Positions 26,001 to 34,812 of a stretch of 50,035 bases of DNA are shown here, in pieces (the stretch's first letter is position 1; each line of letters opens with the position of its first letter). The stretch comes from Candidatus Poribacteria bacterium (lineage in GTDB: Bacteria; Poribacteria; DTPJ01; WJIO01). The stretch is taken from assembly GCA_014730235.1 (NCBI GenBank), contig WJIO01000240.1, forward strand, positions 1-50,035, read 5' to 3'. Both the position numbers and the translations under genes were made by a program. The notes under the pieces were generated by a model. It saw only the letters and a list, made by a program, of their open reading frames with translations, was not told where the DNA came from and ran no database searches.

Positions 26001-28781
26001 ATAAGAAACTATAACCTTATCAGCCCCTTCTAACTGGAGTTTACCATCATCAACTGCCTGAGTCCCATAAACAGTCTCTACAGAACCGGTAAATATGCCA
26101 GAATATTCTGGATCTGTCAATGTAACTTCTTCAGTTTCCTTCGTGCTTTTAATTGATATATTAATCTGGGGTGGTGGTGTTTCCTCACCCTCTTTGACCT
26201 CTTTCTTTTTTTGTATGAGATCTTTATCTTCCACCGTAAAGAAGAGCTTATCGCCTGCGCTAAAATTTGTAACTTCGCTGCCATCCTCCCAATGCACTTT
26301 CAGAACTCCTGTGGTACCTGTTCTGACCTGGGCCTGGGCTTTAACTTCCACATTATCTTTACTGGGGCCGTAATAAGGATCAACATAGGAAAGGGTTATT
26401 ATTTCATCACCCTGAACCGTCAAAATATCGTCATTTTCGTCAGGGGCCAGACCATACTGAGTCTTAATTTTTGAGGCAAAAAGGTCGCTGTTATTTTCAA
26501 CATCTTCAGCTTTCGAAGCCCGGGTTGTCTCCTGCAATACCATCTCTATGCTGTCGCTGGTAATGTCACCGCTGACGCTTATCTTTATTGATTGAGGTGT
26601 ATTTCTGTCGGTATTTCTGTCGGGATCCCATACTGCCATTGCTAGAATTTCACCAGCGTTGAAACTATCCAGTTTTTTATTCAGCTCCGAATTCATAACA
26701 GCGGTTTTAGCTGTAACTGTACCCACAAGCTCAAGCTTTCCCCATGAGTCAGGTGAAGCGCCTATCTGTTCTGCTGACCAAAATAATCGCTCAGTATATG
26801 TATTATTCAACACAAAATTAAAGCCAATCACCGAACCGGGTTGAGGGTTGTATTCATATAAAGCATTGCCTTTAGGTATGCGCGTCTCCAGAGTATATCC
26901 CGAGTTGCCTGACATCAAAGTAGCCGCTGACTCTATATTTCTATTATCTTCTATAGTTCTAGGGATAGCGTCCAGATGGTGGTGAATCTGAGTGGCCAGG
27001 ATGCGTCGCTCGGAATCAGGTGTGCCTAAAGGCAGAAAACGGAAGTGATGATCACCGGTTCTATACATGCCCGGAGATCTGGTAAGGGCAGCATCCACAA
27101 ACAGATGCAAAGTATCAGTTGATTCCATGAAAGACGAAGATTTAGATAGTTCCGGGAATTTGCTTCTATTGCATGTCAAAGCAACATAGAGATTATCAGC
27201 ATCCCACTGCACATACATTTTGCATGGTGAATTGGCAGGATTGTCTTTAAACTCACTGGGTACTATAGGGAATATCAGAGGCCATTCTTTTAATAAACCA
27301 TCAACGACCACAGTTTCAGCGACCTGAGTTGCTCTGCCCACTGTTTCCGGAAGCTGGGCTTCCGCTTCAACCAAGGCTTTCTGTTTGCTGGCCTGGAATA
27401 TTGCCACCTCTGAAACAACTGCATTGGGACCTGCAAGACGATTGAAATGCAGTTCCATCTTACCATCGGCGTAGATTTCCGCCGGTACAGCGTAAGTCAA
27501 TTTCTGGGCAACGTTTTTGGGTATTTCCATGCTTTCATGGAGAATTATACCGTCAGCCACAAGATTCTGAATCCTGTTTCCATCTTTTTCCTGGAGATAA
27601 GTCACCTGAACCCAGTATATGTATTCGGGCTCCAGATTGGTGTATTCAATAATTATCCTGTCGTAGTGATAACAAAAACTCCTTTCCCTGGGCGAGTTTT
27701 TTCCATCAACCTCTTCATCAGGTTTAAAAAAATATCTCTGGGCTGGATCTATCTCTTGACCTCTATCAAAGGGAAAGCCCTGTATAACATCCGGGGCCTG
27801 GGCGTTTCCATCCATACCACAGTTATCATAATAAACCTGAATAGCATTATATTCTTCGATAGGCATCTGGTAATCTGAAGATCTGTAATCCTGAGTATAT
27901 ATCTCTACCTCACGGATCTCCGGGTAACTACCGTACCAGCCTTCGGGTTTGATGTTCAGCCTTATATAACGGGCCTGAATCCTATCTGAAAATATGTGGG
28001 TATCTGTAACCATCTTATTTTCCAATACTTCTGAAATAAATACCTGTTGAAAGCTTCTTCCATCCATGCTGCTGGAAATGCTATATTGTTTGAGATTATT
28101 TTCTCCATCTCCTGTGGTAACAGAAACGCCGTATATATTTTTTTCTATGCCCAGGTCAAAAATTACATCAACATTATCATTTCCCGGGGATTCATAAACT
28201 ATTTTCTTTACCTCCTTATTATCTTCTTCAACTTTCTTTTCAACCCTCTTGGCTCCAAGCCATTTTTCTGCTCCCTGATGCTTAAGCCCGTCAACTAATT
28301 TTCCAGCATCAAAAGCATTATAACTAGTTCTTAAACTGCTTACCCGGGTGTCTTTATTGTAATATGCGCCAATTTTTGTGGAGTTAATCTTAGGTCGTGA
28401 GCGAGTCCAGTCGTTAATCACAAGTCGAACATATCTTGCTTCTACAGGTTGAAAGGTGACTAGCTGTTGAGAAGATGAAGCCGAGGAGGATTTTACCCGG
28501 TAGTATTGAGGATTGTTGCCGCCCGGGCTTGTTAGAATATCGTAGTTTTTTGGCTCTCCCCCAAAGGATATTTCTGCCGCATTAATCCTGTATACATATC
28601 CCAGATTGTAAGTCTCAACCACAGGATTATACTTACGGAGCTTTGCCCCTTGAAGGGTTTCTCCTTTAGATGTATTTTTTATTTCTATCCACTCTGTAGG
28701 AACCGCCTGCTCATCCCGGGGATAAAAAAGAAAGCCCAAAACAGCGAGAATGGCCAGAGAGACTATTAGTTTTAAATTCAT
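23037..28781 (-). CDS. Giant exported protein: two discoidin domains, two CBM9-like domains, eight beta-repeats
   Basis: A 1914-residue surface or secreted protein. The N-terminus has one hydrophobic helix (LIVSLAILAVLGFLFYP) that is a signal or anchor. Residues about 30-300 hold two F5/8-type-C (discoidin) domains (RYVRLVINDW and RYIRLNIKPEGW ends). A CBM9/DOMON-like sugar-binding domain at about 490-690 has VVDGLLKEWP and YVQWDADNLYVALTC. Then come eight related repeats of about 115-135 residues, each with 'FNAGD..YF.VED.DLN', 'G.YGT', 'L.V.G...V...Y.D', 'TGETNV'. A second CBM9-like domain closes the protein (VIDGNLGEWP, YVQWDMDNLYILAY). No catalytic domain is seen, so adhesion, matrix or S-layer-like roles are likely. 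No clear ribosome site precedes the ATG. The next gene upstream is a putative outer-membrane barrel. Confidence 0.88.
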   Translation of the reverse strand: MNLKLIVSLAILAVLGFLFYPRDEQAVPTEWIEIKNTSKGETLQGAKLRKYNPVVETYNLGYVYRINAAEISFGGEPKNYDILTSPGGNNPQYYRVKSSSASSSQQLVTFQPVEARYVRLVINDWTRSRPKINSTKIGAYYNKDTRVSSLRTSYNAFDAGKLVDGLKHQGAEKWLGAKRVEKKVEEDNKEVKKIVYESPGNDNVDVIFDLGIEKNIYGVSVTTGDGENNLKQYSISSSMDGRSFQQVFISEVLENKMVTDTHIFSDRIQARYIRLNIKPEGWYGSYPEIREVEIYTQDYRSSDYQMPIEEYNAIQVYYDNCGMDGNAQAPDVIQGFPFDRGQEIDPAQRYFFKPDEEVDGKNSPRERSFCYHYDRIIIEYTNLEPEYIYWVQVTYLQEKDGNRIQNLVADGIILHESMEIPKNVAQKLTYAVPAEIYADGKMELHFNRLAGPNAVVSEVAIFQASKQKALVEAEAQLPETVGRATQVAETVVVDGLLKEWPLIFPIVPSEFKDNPANSPCKMYVQWDADNLYVALTCNRSKFPELSKSSSFMESTDTLHLFVDAALTRSPGMYRTGDHHFRFLPLGTPDSERRILATQIHHHLDAIPRTIEDNRNIESAATLMSGNSGYTLETRIPKGNALYEYNPQPGSVIGFNFVLNNTYTERLFWSAEQIGASPDSWGKLELVGTVTAKTAVMNSELNKKLDSFNAGEILAMAVWDPDRNTDRNTPQSIKISVSGDITSDSIEMVLQETTRASKAEDVENNSDLFASKIKTQYGLAPDENDDILTVQGDEIITLSYVDPYYGPSKDNVEVKAQAQVRTGTTGVLKVHWEDGSEVTNFSAGDKLFFTVEDKDLIQKKKEVKEGEETPPPQINISIKSTKETEEVTLTDPEYSGIFTGSVETVYGTQAVDDGKLQLEGADKVIVSYVDSIQETGNTNVEIKKELTVNVGSTGRLIVGKSERGSVEDFTPVKDFNAGDDLLIFLTDRDIKEETTQVKVRGGSVLDTLTLTLKETEAGSDTFSGVLKTSYRLSADPNNNLLEVKGNENVTVTYNDELQASGATNVPVSETVVVNTGKNGSINILQANYFWDMENFNAGDTIYFKVEDGDLNTDPEEVNYTEISVVSEQKRDEERVLLEEKNTNSPEFFGSLETEYYAGSKENPEEYRLNDILQVGGNEKVTAIYIDRLRVTGETGVPITDSCESNVGTTGKIVVYSKNDPANPIAGFPDEGYNNRFKAGDTLVIRLEDMDLNIANAAAEIFQVSTTEDVIRDRVPVTLKEVSGSAGVFVGEVNTEYGTEAVPGDGILQVQGEGEVSISYVDSIRDTGETNVRIEAVLIVETGSIGTIEIFSEDGYRNISSFNAGESFIIRVRDSDLNKDPQAIDRTEATARGNILQDELEVILQETDLNSGIFEGSVKTTYGNMQDPYDDQLQVKEKEVVTITYIDEVRVTGETDIPVTVDLIVRSGVAGSLLIVDETYQELPNFNAGRKIYFRLDDFVLSNTAPNIPARIMVQSDGTNDVEEVLLVELPTEQGIYIGSISTTYGTTPSQDEVLQVRGGEEVRAIYYPQTPGSPSDPVIDTTFTNTGFTAKLTITGDNGLEITNFNAGDVLYFRLEDVDLNKDMFGIDTVNIWVVGDAIAGGKNVMLTETGENSNVFTGSIKTRYGRGLDSANVLEVVGGETVTAVYYDALTNSGETGVKISDSCRSNMQGVATYASEGVVIDGNLGEWPLENALRAGDEGSNIYVQWDMDNLYILAYIMDAEVVVPDPTRFWHGADALEIHIDTEPAAEVSLYLQGLKKPSTYFFWICPKGAGPDGNLPYVGQNLPETVYNFTEINTAVRILPGSRYVLEAKIPFDTALGDFDPYKTSKADRVGFNYIIRRSNASQLRWAAGGESDPRLSPSFFGTLILRQPNN

Positions 28782-28834
28782 TTTATGAAATAGAATGCAG
28801 AAGTAGTTTTCAAAAATGATTACTAAGTTTTCAA

Positions 28835-28902
28835 CCGCGCTAAAAATCCCCCTCGTCCTCTTTATAAGTGGGAATAATGGGCTTCGCCCATTAGGGGGAA
28901 GT
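28835..28902. repeat. Family B repeat
   Basis: CCGCGCTAAAAATCCCCC, then TAATGGGCTTCGCCCATTA (a perfect 8-bp stem with a TTC loop, 28875-28893) and GGGGGAAGTT. Confidence 0.8.
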
Positions 28903-28904
28903 TA

Positions 28905-28977
28905 GTATTCACCGTTTTTCTATAATAAAACATAGAAAATGACTAACGGTTGCAATCCTGAGAAAAACAGTGAATAC
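28905..28977. repeat. MITE-like element C copy 2 (73-bp hairpin)
   Basis: GTATTCACCGTTTTTCT (28905-28921) and AGAAAAACAGTGAATAC (28961-28977) are inverted with one mismatch. The inner half matches 11277-11314 in the opposite orientation. Confidence 0.75.
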
Positions 28978-28991
28978 CACTTAAAAGTATA

Positions 28992-31280
28992 TTATAATAA
29001 AAATAGCTTCACAACAAAAGTTGTGCTTTTCTGGCTTCCGCCAATATCTTTTGGCAGATCGTTGGTTATGTAATCCAGGCTTCCCAGCATTCCCACATTT
29101 TTACCTGCTATCTTGCCCTGTAGGGCCAGGGCCAGAAATCCTACCCTTCGATTGTAATTGGTCAGGGGATTTTTCAAGTCCCGGTATGTGAGGTACTGAA
29201 CACCTGCACTGACCTGAAATTCCTCAGAAAGTCGGTGAACTCCCTGTAAAATAAAGGCCTGCCGGACTGAATCTATAGACCTGTCCTCTTCTCTGGGTAT
29301 TGTATAACCTATTGTCTTGTCATTTCTGTAGGCCGGAGATAAAACAGTATCCTGACCGATCTCAATGTCATATCTGGCCTGATTAATTAATATGGTGTCA
29401 ATAACTCTCCTGTTGCCATGAAAATCCGCGTCATATTGATATTTTAGCTTGGTTGTAAGGGTTAAACCCTCCAGTTTCTTGTAATCGGCAATGAGTGTAA
29501 CAATATTGCTGAGAGAATTTTGTAAGGCCAGAGTATCTTTGCGATTAACGAGATCATCAGGGATTATATCATGGGCTCGTTTAGTCATAAATCTCAACTG
29601 GACTGTGCCGAAGTTTGGTATCTCTCTTGGGGTATATCCGATTAAGGCATAAACGGCTCTGGCACTCTTTTTATCCAGAATAAGCTCTTTTTTGTAATAT
29701 CCCTGGGTAACAGAAAGTCCCTGAACAAAGGGTATATCCAGTATCATATAAGTTCTATAACCTTTTGAACCTTCCTCATAATCAAGACGGTAATCGGGTT
29801 TATTGTCGTTTTCGCTATCGTCGGGTTCGCCGTTGTTGTTGAAGTCCATAAACTCGCTGCTTAGACCTAATCTGAACTTAGGTGGATCTCTGCGGAACAG
29901 AAGGAAATCGTCTTCCCAGTCGGGTATATTGTCACCGTCCAGATCGTTTTCTGTTGCAATATCAGGTAAGAAAGGCTCTGTACCATCCAGATAACCGTCG
30001 CCATCATCGTCGTCATCCACAAAGTCCGAAGCATTAAAAAAAGGGTCTATATATGTATATTCACCGGCTAGAAGCAACGGGCCAAACCCCCTGTTGGCAT
30101 CAATAAACCATGCACCGGCTGTTTCCTGAGATTTTTCACCTTTGTAAGACGGAAACTGTTTGTTTTTTATAAGCCATGCCCTTTCGGCTTCAAATGCTAT
30201 TCCCCATAAAGTCGTCTCCAGATCTACACCCAGAGTTGATTCACCTATGCTTTCGCCATAATAAAAAATTCTCCATCCTCGATTAGAGCCATTTCTAACA
30301 TTCCCCCTAGCACTTAACATGGTTCTGTAATTGTTATCATCGGTTGAAAGCTGCACAACATAATCGTTGGCAATATCAAGCTCAAACCTTACGGATTCAA
30401 CTTCTGCCGAATTTGGAATAAAGAACTGGTATATAAAGAATCCATCCTCATCAACCCATCGGGATTGGCCATCCTCAGTGCTATTGGAGGCATTGTAAAG
30501 CACAGTAACCGGCTCGCGACTGCCGGCAAAATTATATTCCAGAATATCGTTTACATAAACTTTTACCCAGAAGACCCGAGCGCCATCAATATTTTCAGGC
30601 GAACCATCCAGAAATTTTAAATACAGATATGCAGGAGGGTTATGAGCTACAATTCCGGCAAAAGGATTGCTGGTTCTGGAAAGGTCGTAGTTGGTAAAGT
30701 ATTTATTCACATAGCTAACGCCTATTCTTGGAAGCCCAAGGGCGAACTGGTAATTATTAACGTTTATATCCCATATACCTAGATCAGTCTCGGCCCTGGC
30801 TCCGGCCATATACCAATCTGATTCGCTTTCTATAGTTCTATTTTCATTGCCAAGGGTTGTATTTGTCAGCTTTGATATAAAAGTTGAGACTTTACCTCTT
30901 GATTGAGGAAATTTTATTTCCCAGCCAAGGGCATCGGACTGCATTTTATTCAGGGTAAGACTGGAAAAGGAGGTGGGAAAACCGCCGACGCTTACGGCAT
31001 GTTGCAGACCGTTTGACTCACCGATATTGAAGGTAACGTATGTGGCTTTGAGTTGGTCTCTGAATTTCTTTTCTCTCCTGGCTTCTGCGCCTCCCTCGAT
31101 AAGTCCATATGTTGCATCTATGGAGTATAATTCTTCCCCTCTTCCTTCAAAGATAAGATTGCCCAGGGGATCGTAAACCGCGCTGTAACAGGGCTGGGAT
31201 ATTATTATGTAAATCAAGACATAGAGTATTAAAAGTCTTTTTGGATTATTAATTTTGTATTTCCTGATTTTACAAATCAT
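28992..31280 (-). CDS. Putative outer-membrane beta-barrel protein with thrombospondin-type-3-like acidic insert
   Basis: A 762-residue exported protein with a signal peptide (LLILYVLIYIIISQPCYSA, about residues 16-34). Alternating hydrophobic strands run through it and the last residues are TTFVVKLFLL, ending in an aromatic/hydrophobic strand as barrels do. The middle (about 415-505) has DDDDDGDGYLDGTEPFLPD, DLDGDNIPDWEDD and DFNNNGEPDDSEND. These are type-3-repeat-like Asp loops that probably bind calcium. The rest is not assigned to a named family. Its neighbours are a PorV/PorQ-like protein and the giant repeat protein, so it could be the outer-membrane component exporting or anchoring them. 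That is inference. Confidence 0.7.
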   Translation of the reverse strand: MICKIRKYKINNPKRLLILYVLIYIIISQPCYSAVYDPLGNLIFEGRGEELYSIDATYGLIEGGAEARREKKFRDQLKATYVTFNIGESNGLQHAVSVGGFPTSFSSLTLNKMQSDALGWEIKFPQSRGKVSTFISKLTNTTLGNENRTIESESDWYMAGARAETDLGIWDINVNNYQFALGLPRIGVSYVNKYFTNYDLSRTSNPFAGIVAHNPPAYLYLKFLDGSPENIDGARVFWVKVYVNDILEYNFAGSREPVTVLYNASNSTEDGQSRWVDEDGFFIYQFFIPNSAEVESVRFELDIANDYVVQLSTDDNNYRTMLSARGNVRNGSNRGWRIFYYGESIGESTLGVDLETTLWGIAFEAERAWLIKNKQFPSYKGEKSQETAGAWFIDANRGFGPLLLAGEYTYIDPFFNASDFVDDDDDGDGYLDGTEPFLPDIATENDLDGDNIPDWEDDFLLFRRDPPKFRLGLSSEFMDFNNNGEPDDSENDNKPDYRLDYEEGSKGYRTYMILDIPFVQGLSVTQGYYKKELILDKKSARAVYALIGYTPREIPNFGTVQLRFMTKRAHDIIPDDLVNRKDTLALQNSLSNIVTLIADYKKLEGLTLTTKLKYQYDADFHGNRRVIDTILINQARYDIEIGQDTVLSPAYRNDKTIGYTIPREEDRSIDSVRQAFILQGVHRLSEEFQVSAGVQYLTYRDLKNPLTNYNRRVGFLALALQGKIAGKNVGMLGSLDYITNDLPKDIGGSQKSTTFVVKLFLL

Positions 31281-31311
31281 AATTTAGTTATTTGTCTTTG
31301 AGACTTTTTTA

Positions 31312-31360
31312 CCGCGCCAAAAATCCCCCTTGATCCCCCTTTACAAAAGTGGGAAGTAGA
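31312..31360. repeat. Family B repeat, head part
   Basis: CCGCGCCAAAAATCCCCCTT, then CCCCCTTTACAAAAGTGGGAA, sits between the barrel gene and the PorV/PorQ-like gene. Confidence 0.65.
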
Positions 31361-31393
31361 GGTTTTACTTTTAAAAAATTAAAATGACAAATA

Positions 31394-32338
31394 TTAAAAA
31401 TCATAAACAAAGCTAATTCTGTGACTGCCAAGAGTTCCTGCAACGGAATTTACAGGATAGACGAAAGCGTAATCTATCCTTACAGATTCATCAGGTTTAT
31501 ATGAAACACCGAAAGTTAGATTAGTTCCCCAGGCAAGGTTTTCCAGGCTGAAGCCTGTTCTTAGAATCAAATTCGATTTATAGCGTTTTTCGATACCCGC
31601 TTTCATGTCCACCTGACCTTCCTGTAAACCCAAATCCATGGCCCATGTTATGCTTTCGCCTATAGCGGCTACACCCATTCTGGTTGAGAGGGGAAGTTCT
31701 TCTATTACCTGAGACAGCTCAGAAGCTATATTTGGAGTATTTATATTTTCCAGCACCAGAGCTACAGGTATATTATCCGAAGGCCATACTGTAATACCTA
31801 GATCAAAGCCAAATCCACTCCATCCGGCTAAGTCTTCCACAACCTGACCATCAGTTCCTATAGTAGGGGCTGAATCCCAGTTCATAAGGTTTATAGCAAG
31901 GCCTAAGAAGAGATTTTTTCTTCTATCCTCTTCTTTATTTTCATCTTCGTTCCTTTTAAGGCTAAAAAGAAAAGGCCTGGCTATAGCAAGACAAAGTATA
32001 TTTTCAGAATAAAGCCCTCCGGCGTCAAAACGCTTCCATAGAAGCCCCATGGTTCCAACACCATCGTGTTTATGGGCATAACCCAAGATGCTCTGGGAAA
32101 TTGGCGATTCATCGGTCAGACCTACATACATGGCGGCGGCAGTAGCAATTATCTGGCGATTTTTTATCAAATTCATTCCTGCTGGATTTGCCAGGATACC
32201 GTCCACATCGTCTGCCGTGGCGGCATAAGCGCCGCCCATAGCAACAGATTTTGCACCTAAGAAATCATCTTCAAAAGCACATAAAGCGGGATCTGCAAAC
32301 CAAAGAATTAGTAAGACATAAAAAATATACTTAAGCAT
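31394..32338 (-). CDS. PorV/PorQ-like outer-membrane protein
   Basis: A 314-residue outer-membrane barrel with signal peptide MLKYIFYVLLILWFADPALC. The early motif KSVAMGGAYAATADDVDGILANPAGM (30-55) is the hallmark shared by PorV/PorQ, UPF0164 and FadL-like barrels. Many amphipathic strands follow and the last residues RISFVYDF end with Phe. In Bacteroidetes, PorV works with the type IX secretion machine as a shuttle for proteins with C-terminal sorting domains. Three proteins in this window have FlgD/T9SS-like tails, which fits. No other type IX genes are in view, so the functional link is inference. It is about 114 bp upstream of the barrel gene in the same direction. Confidence 0.75.
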   Translation of the reverse strand: MLKYIFYVLLILWFADPALCAFEDDFLGAKSVAMGGAYAATADDVDGILANPAGMNLIKNRQIIATAAAMYVGLTDESPISQSILGYAHKHDGVGTMGLLWKRFDAGGLYSENILCLAIARPFLFSLKRNEDENKEEDRRKNLFLGLAINLMNWDSAPTIGTDGQVVEDLAGWSGFGFDLGITVWPSDNIPVALVLENINTPNIASELSQVIEELPLSTRMGVAAIGESITWAMDLGLQEGQVDMKAGIEKRYKSNLILRTGFSLENLAWGTNLTFGVSYKPDESVRIDYAFVYPVNSVAGTLGSHRISFVYDF

Positions 32339-32355
32339 TTTTCAGAAAATTTGTG

Positions 32356-32457
32356 GCTTTTCCGGGTTTAGTTGCGTGATTTCTGAATTCCTGCTTTCAC
32401 AGGGCTGATATGCTTATGAGGGTTCTTTATTATTACCACACTAAACCCGGAATAAGC
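32356..32457. repeat. Inverted-repeat element with CCGGGTTTAGT arms
   Basis: GCTTTTCCGGGTTTAGT (32356-32372) is inverted as ACTAAACCCGGAATAAGC (32440-32457), differing by one base insertion. A family A half-palindrome (GAATTCCTGCTTTCACAGG, 32385-32403) lies inside. Confidence 0.7.
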
Positions 32458-32511
32458 AAATCTGTTAAGGATTTAAGGAATTTCAGACGCGCTGAAAAAT
32501 CCTCCTTAATC

Positions 32512-32681
32512 CGAATGGCACTTACTTTAGGAAATATGGAGATAATTTAAAAATTTTCTAAGCATGTCATTCCTGCGAAAGCAGTAATGACAAAAAGATG
32601 AGATTTTTTCTTATTTAGAACATGTTTTATCGTTTCCAAAATCAAATCGGAATAGCAAATTTCCTAAAGCCAGTGCCATTC
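32512..32681. mobile_element. MITE-like insertion with 23-bp terminal inverted repeats and 9-bp target duplication
   Basis: The left end (from GAATGGCAC at 32513) and the right end (to GTGCCATTC at 32681) match in 21 of 23 inverted positions. TCCTTAATC occurs on both sides (32503-32511 and 32682-32690), as expected of a target-site duplication. The flanks join into one family B copy. Inside is a family A palindrome (32566-32591). There is no transposase gene. Confidence 0.75.
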
Positions 32682-32843
32682 TCCTTAATCACACTTTACG
32701 AAAGGGTTAAATAGAGGTTTTATTTCTATAGAATTTTCAAGTTTCTATAGAAATATAGAAAAGCTGGAGATGAGATTCTTCGGTTTGCTCAGAATGATAA
32801 AAGTATTTCTAGTTATTTAAAATTCAGGTACTATACAGATATC

Positions 32844-34757
32844 TTATCTGGCTACCACAAGAACGCCGTTGCGAATTTCTTTACCCACAGTTACCTGGTA
32901 TATATAGGGTCCTATTTTCACCCGTTCACCGTTTTCGTCTTTGCCATCCCATACTATACTCATATACCCGGATCGGGATTTTTCGTGCATTAACGTTCTT
33001 ATTAGCTTACCTGTATAATCGAATATTTCCACTTTTGCTTCACCGTTTGACTCTTCTCCCATACTTATGGAAATAGTTGTGTTATCGGCTATACCGTCAC
33101 CATTGGGCGAAAAGGGATTATAGCTCCAATTAATTTCAGGAACTGAAATAGCCTTTTCAAAAAGGGCCAACGTAGAAAAATGATTCAAGTTTACAGTTAT
33201 CCAATTATTGGCTTCGTCAATCCTTCCGCCTACCAGATGCCATTCATCCATACCCTCATTCCAAGTAAACACAGCGAGATTTTCCTCCCGCTGGATTCCT
33301 GCGGCTGTCAAATCTTTATCATCGTAAAGTATTGTCAACTCGACCGGGCGTTTCAGGGATACTCCACTCAGTGGTACATACGAAACAATATCTGCGCCTT
33401 CGCCGTCCTTAAAATCCAACTCGTTTATCTGTATATTATTTCCCTGCCAGCCCTCTTCTATTTCTAATCTTACATATCGAGCTACAGGATTATTGGGAAG
33501 GAATATTTCTATCCTACTAGTATTACAATCATCACAAACTGCGGCTTCTATATAATTTTCATCATCTTCTGATGTCAATATCATTAACCTTTTGGGGCCG
33601 TAAGCTGCATCACCAGCAATCCTGGGATATATTATAACCCTACCCAAAGTATGAGATTCCCTCAGATCTATTTTTATCCATATGGGTAAAGCACTTGTGG
33701 TTGTCATCCATGTTGATGGATATTCGTAATTTCCATCAACCAAAAGATTAGGTGGTTGACGTTCCAAGGAATCTTTAGCATCCACAGGAAAAGGCACAGC
33801 CGCACTTAATAAAATTTCATAAGCCATAACCGGAAATGTGTTCCGCATTATGTATGTATTATCCGAATACGAATTCCAGATGATTTCATCTACATCCAGT
33901 GGATTTATGGATACTTTATTTATCTCTGATGGCAAAGCATCGGGGGGTATTGATACTTCTGCTCTATAACCGTCGCTTAATATCAGGTAATCTTCCTCTA
34001 CCAGAATATGTGGTATGTAATTAGCATTTATAATTATAATCTCCTCGTTTATATCCTCTTCCGAAGGTTCCAGAACTTTTGTTGAAACTGCAATAATGTT
34101 TTCCCCGTTTTTCAATAAAACCGTCAGTTTAAAACTTGCCTGATAACTATCAATTTCATAATCAATCCGCAATACAACAGAAATGCTTCTCGTTTTGGTT
34201 TTGAAAAGCCTTTCTGAAGTGTCCAGGAAAGCAACTTCTTCTATACTTACGCCCCCTGATTGCCAACCATCTATAATATCGATCCTAACAAATCTGGCGT
34301 TTATTGGTGCATCAAAATCGACTCTGGCTTCACCATATTCGTTTCCCATACCCGATGTGCAGTTAAACACACCCCTGTCGGTAAAATTCCGACCATCCCC
34401 AGAAAAGGACAAATTCACCACCCTGGGGCCCAGAGACAGTTCATCTTTGAACACAGGCTTCAAAACCATAGCAGTCAAAGAATGGGATGAACCAAGATCG
34501 ACAACCAGGAAATTAAGAGGATTATCCACAAGACTTAAGTCCGGGACACCGGCGGGAGTATCAACCGATACGACCACAGTATCAGGTTCCTGACATATAA
34601 CAACACCTTCTATCACAAGTTCATCGTTATTAGTTGTAAACTCTTCAATGGGTCTAAGCAGAGATAAATCCAGACTTGCCTGGGTAATACGTAAAGACAT
34701 TAAGAATATTATAAAAACGAAAATTAAATATAGATTGATTTTTTTTCTTTTGATCAT
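32844..34757 (-). CDS. Secreted discoidin-domain protein with FlgD-like C-terminal tail
   Basis: A 637-residue exported protein with signal LYLIFVFIIFLMSLRITQA. Two F5/8-type-C-like modules are visible: one at about 85-165 (VVDLGSSHSL, ARFVRIDIIDGWQSGG, ISIEEVAF-like) and one at about 340-460 (KIDLRESHTLGRV, ARYVRLEIEEGWQGNNIQINELDF). The last 95 residues form a FlgD Ig-like/type IX sorting-like tail: WSYNPFSPNGDGIADNT, VEIFDYTGKLIRTL, SIVWDGKDENGERVKIGPYIYQV. The protein probably binds glycans at the cell surface. The gene is downstream of wzz/wza but has its own promoter at 34813-34841. Confidence 0.85.
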   Translation of the reverse strand: MIKRKKINLYLIFVFIIFLMSLRITQASLDLSLLRPIEEFTTNNDELVIEGVVICQEPDTVVVSVDTPAGVPDLSLVDNPLNFLVVDLGSSHSLTAMVLKPVFKDELSLGPRVVNLSFSGDGRNFTDRGVFNCTSGMGNEYGEARVDFDAPINARFVRIDIIDGWQSGGVSIEEVAFLDTSERLFKTKTRSISVVLRIDYEIDSYQASFKLTVLLKNGENIIAVSTKVLEPSEEDINEEIIIINANYIPHILVEEDYLILSDGYRAEVSIPPDALPSEINKVSINPLDVDEIIWNSYSDNTYIMRNTFPVMAYEILLSAAVPFPVDAKDSLERQPPNLLVDGNYEYPSTWMTTTSALPIWIKIDLRESHTLGRVIIYPRIAGDAAYGPKRLMILTSEDDENYIEAAVCDDCNTSRIEIFLPNNPVARYVRLEIEEGWQGNNIQINELDFKDGEGADIVSYVPLSGVSLKRPVELTILYDDKDLTAAGIQREENLAVFTWNEGMDEWHLVGGRIDEANNWITVNLNHFSTLALFEKAISVPEINWSYNPFSPNGDGIADNTTISISMGEESNGEAKVEIFDYTGKLIRTLMHEKSRSGYMSIVWDGKDENGERVKIGPYIYQVTVGKEIRNGVLVVAR

Positions 34758-34812
34758 GATTTTAACTGTAAATATAGAATCCCTAGAAATTACTTACAAA
34801 ACTATTACAGAC

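Larger units (their letters stand above)
32339..32843. other. 505-bp gene-free gap with nested inverted-repeat elements
   Basis: It contains an inverted-repeat element (32356-32457), a family B copy split into 32487-32511 and 32682-32735, and a 170-bp MITE-like element inserted in that copy. No open frame here is credible. It separates the PorV/PorQ-like gene from the discoidin protein gene. Confidence 0.7.

Noticed and set aside
24000-26600. Regular repeats as a CRISPR array or tandem DNA repeat
   Set aside because: The repetition is at protein level (about 115-135 residues) and strongly diverged; DNA units are not identical and the frame is one intact gene.
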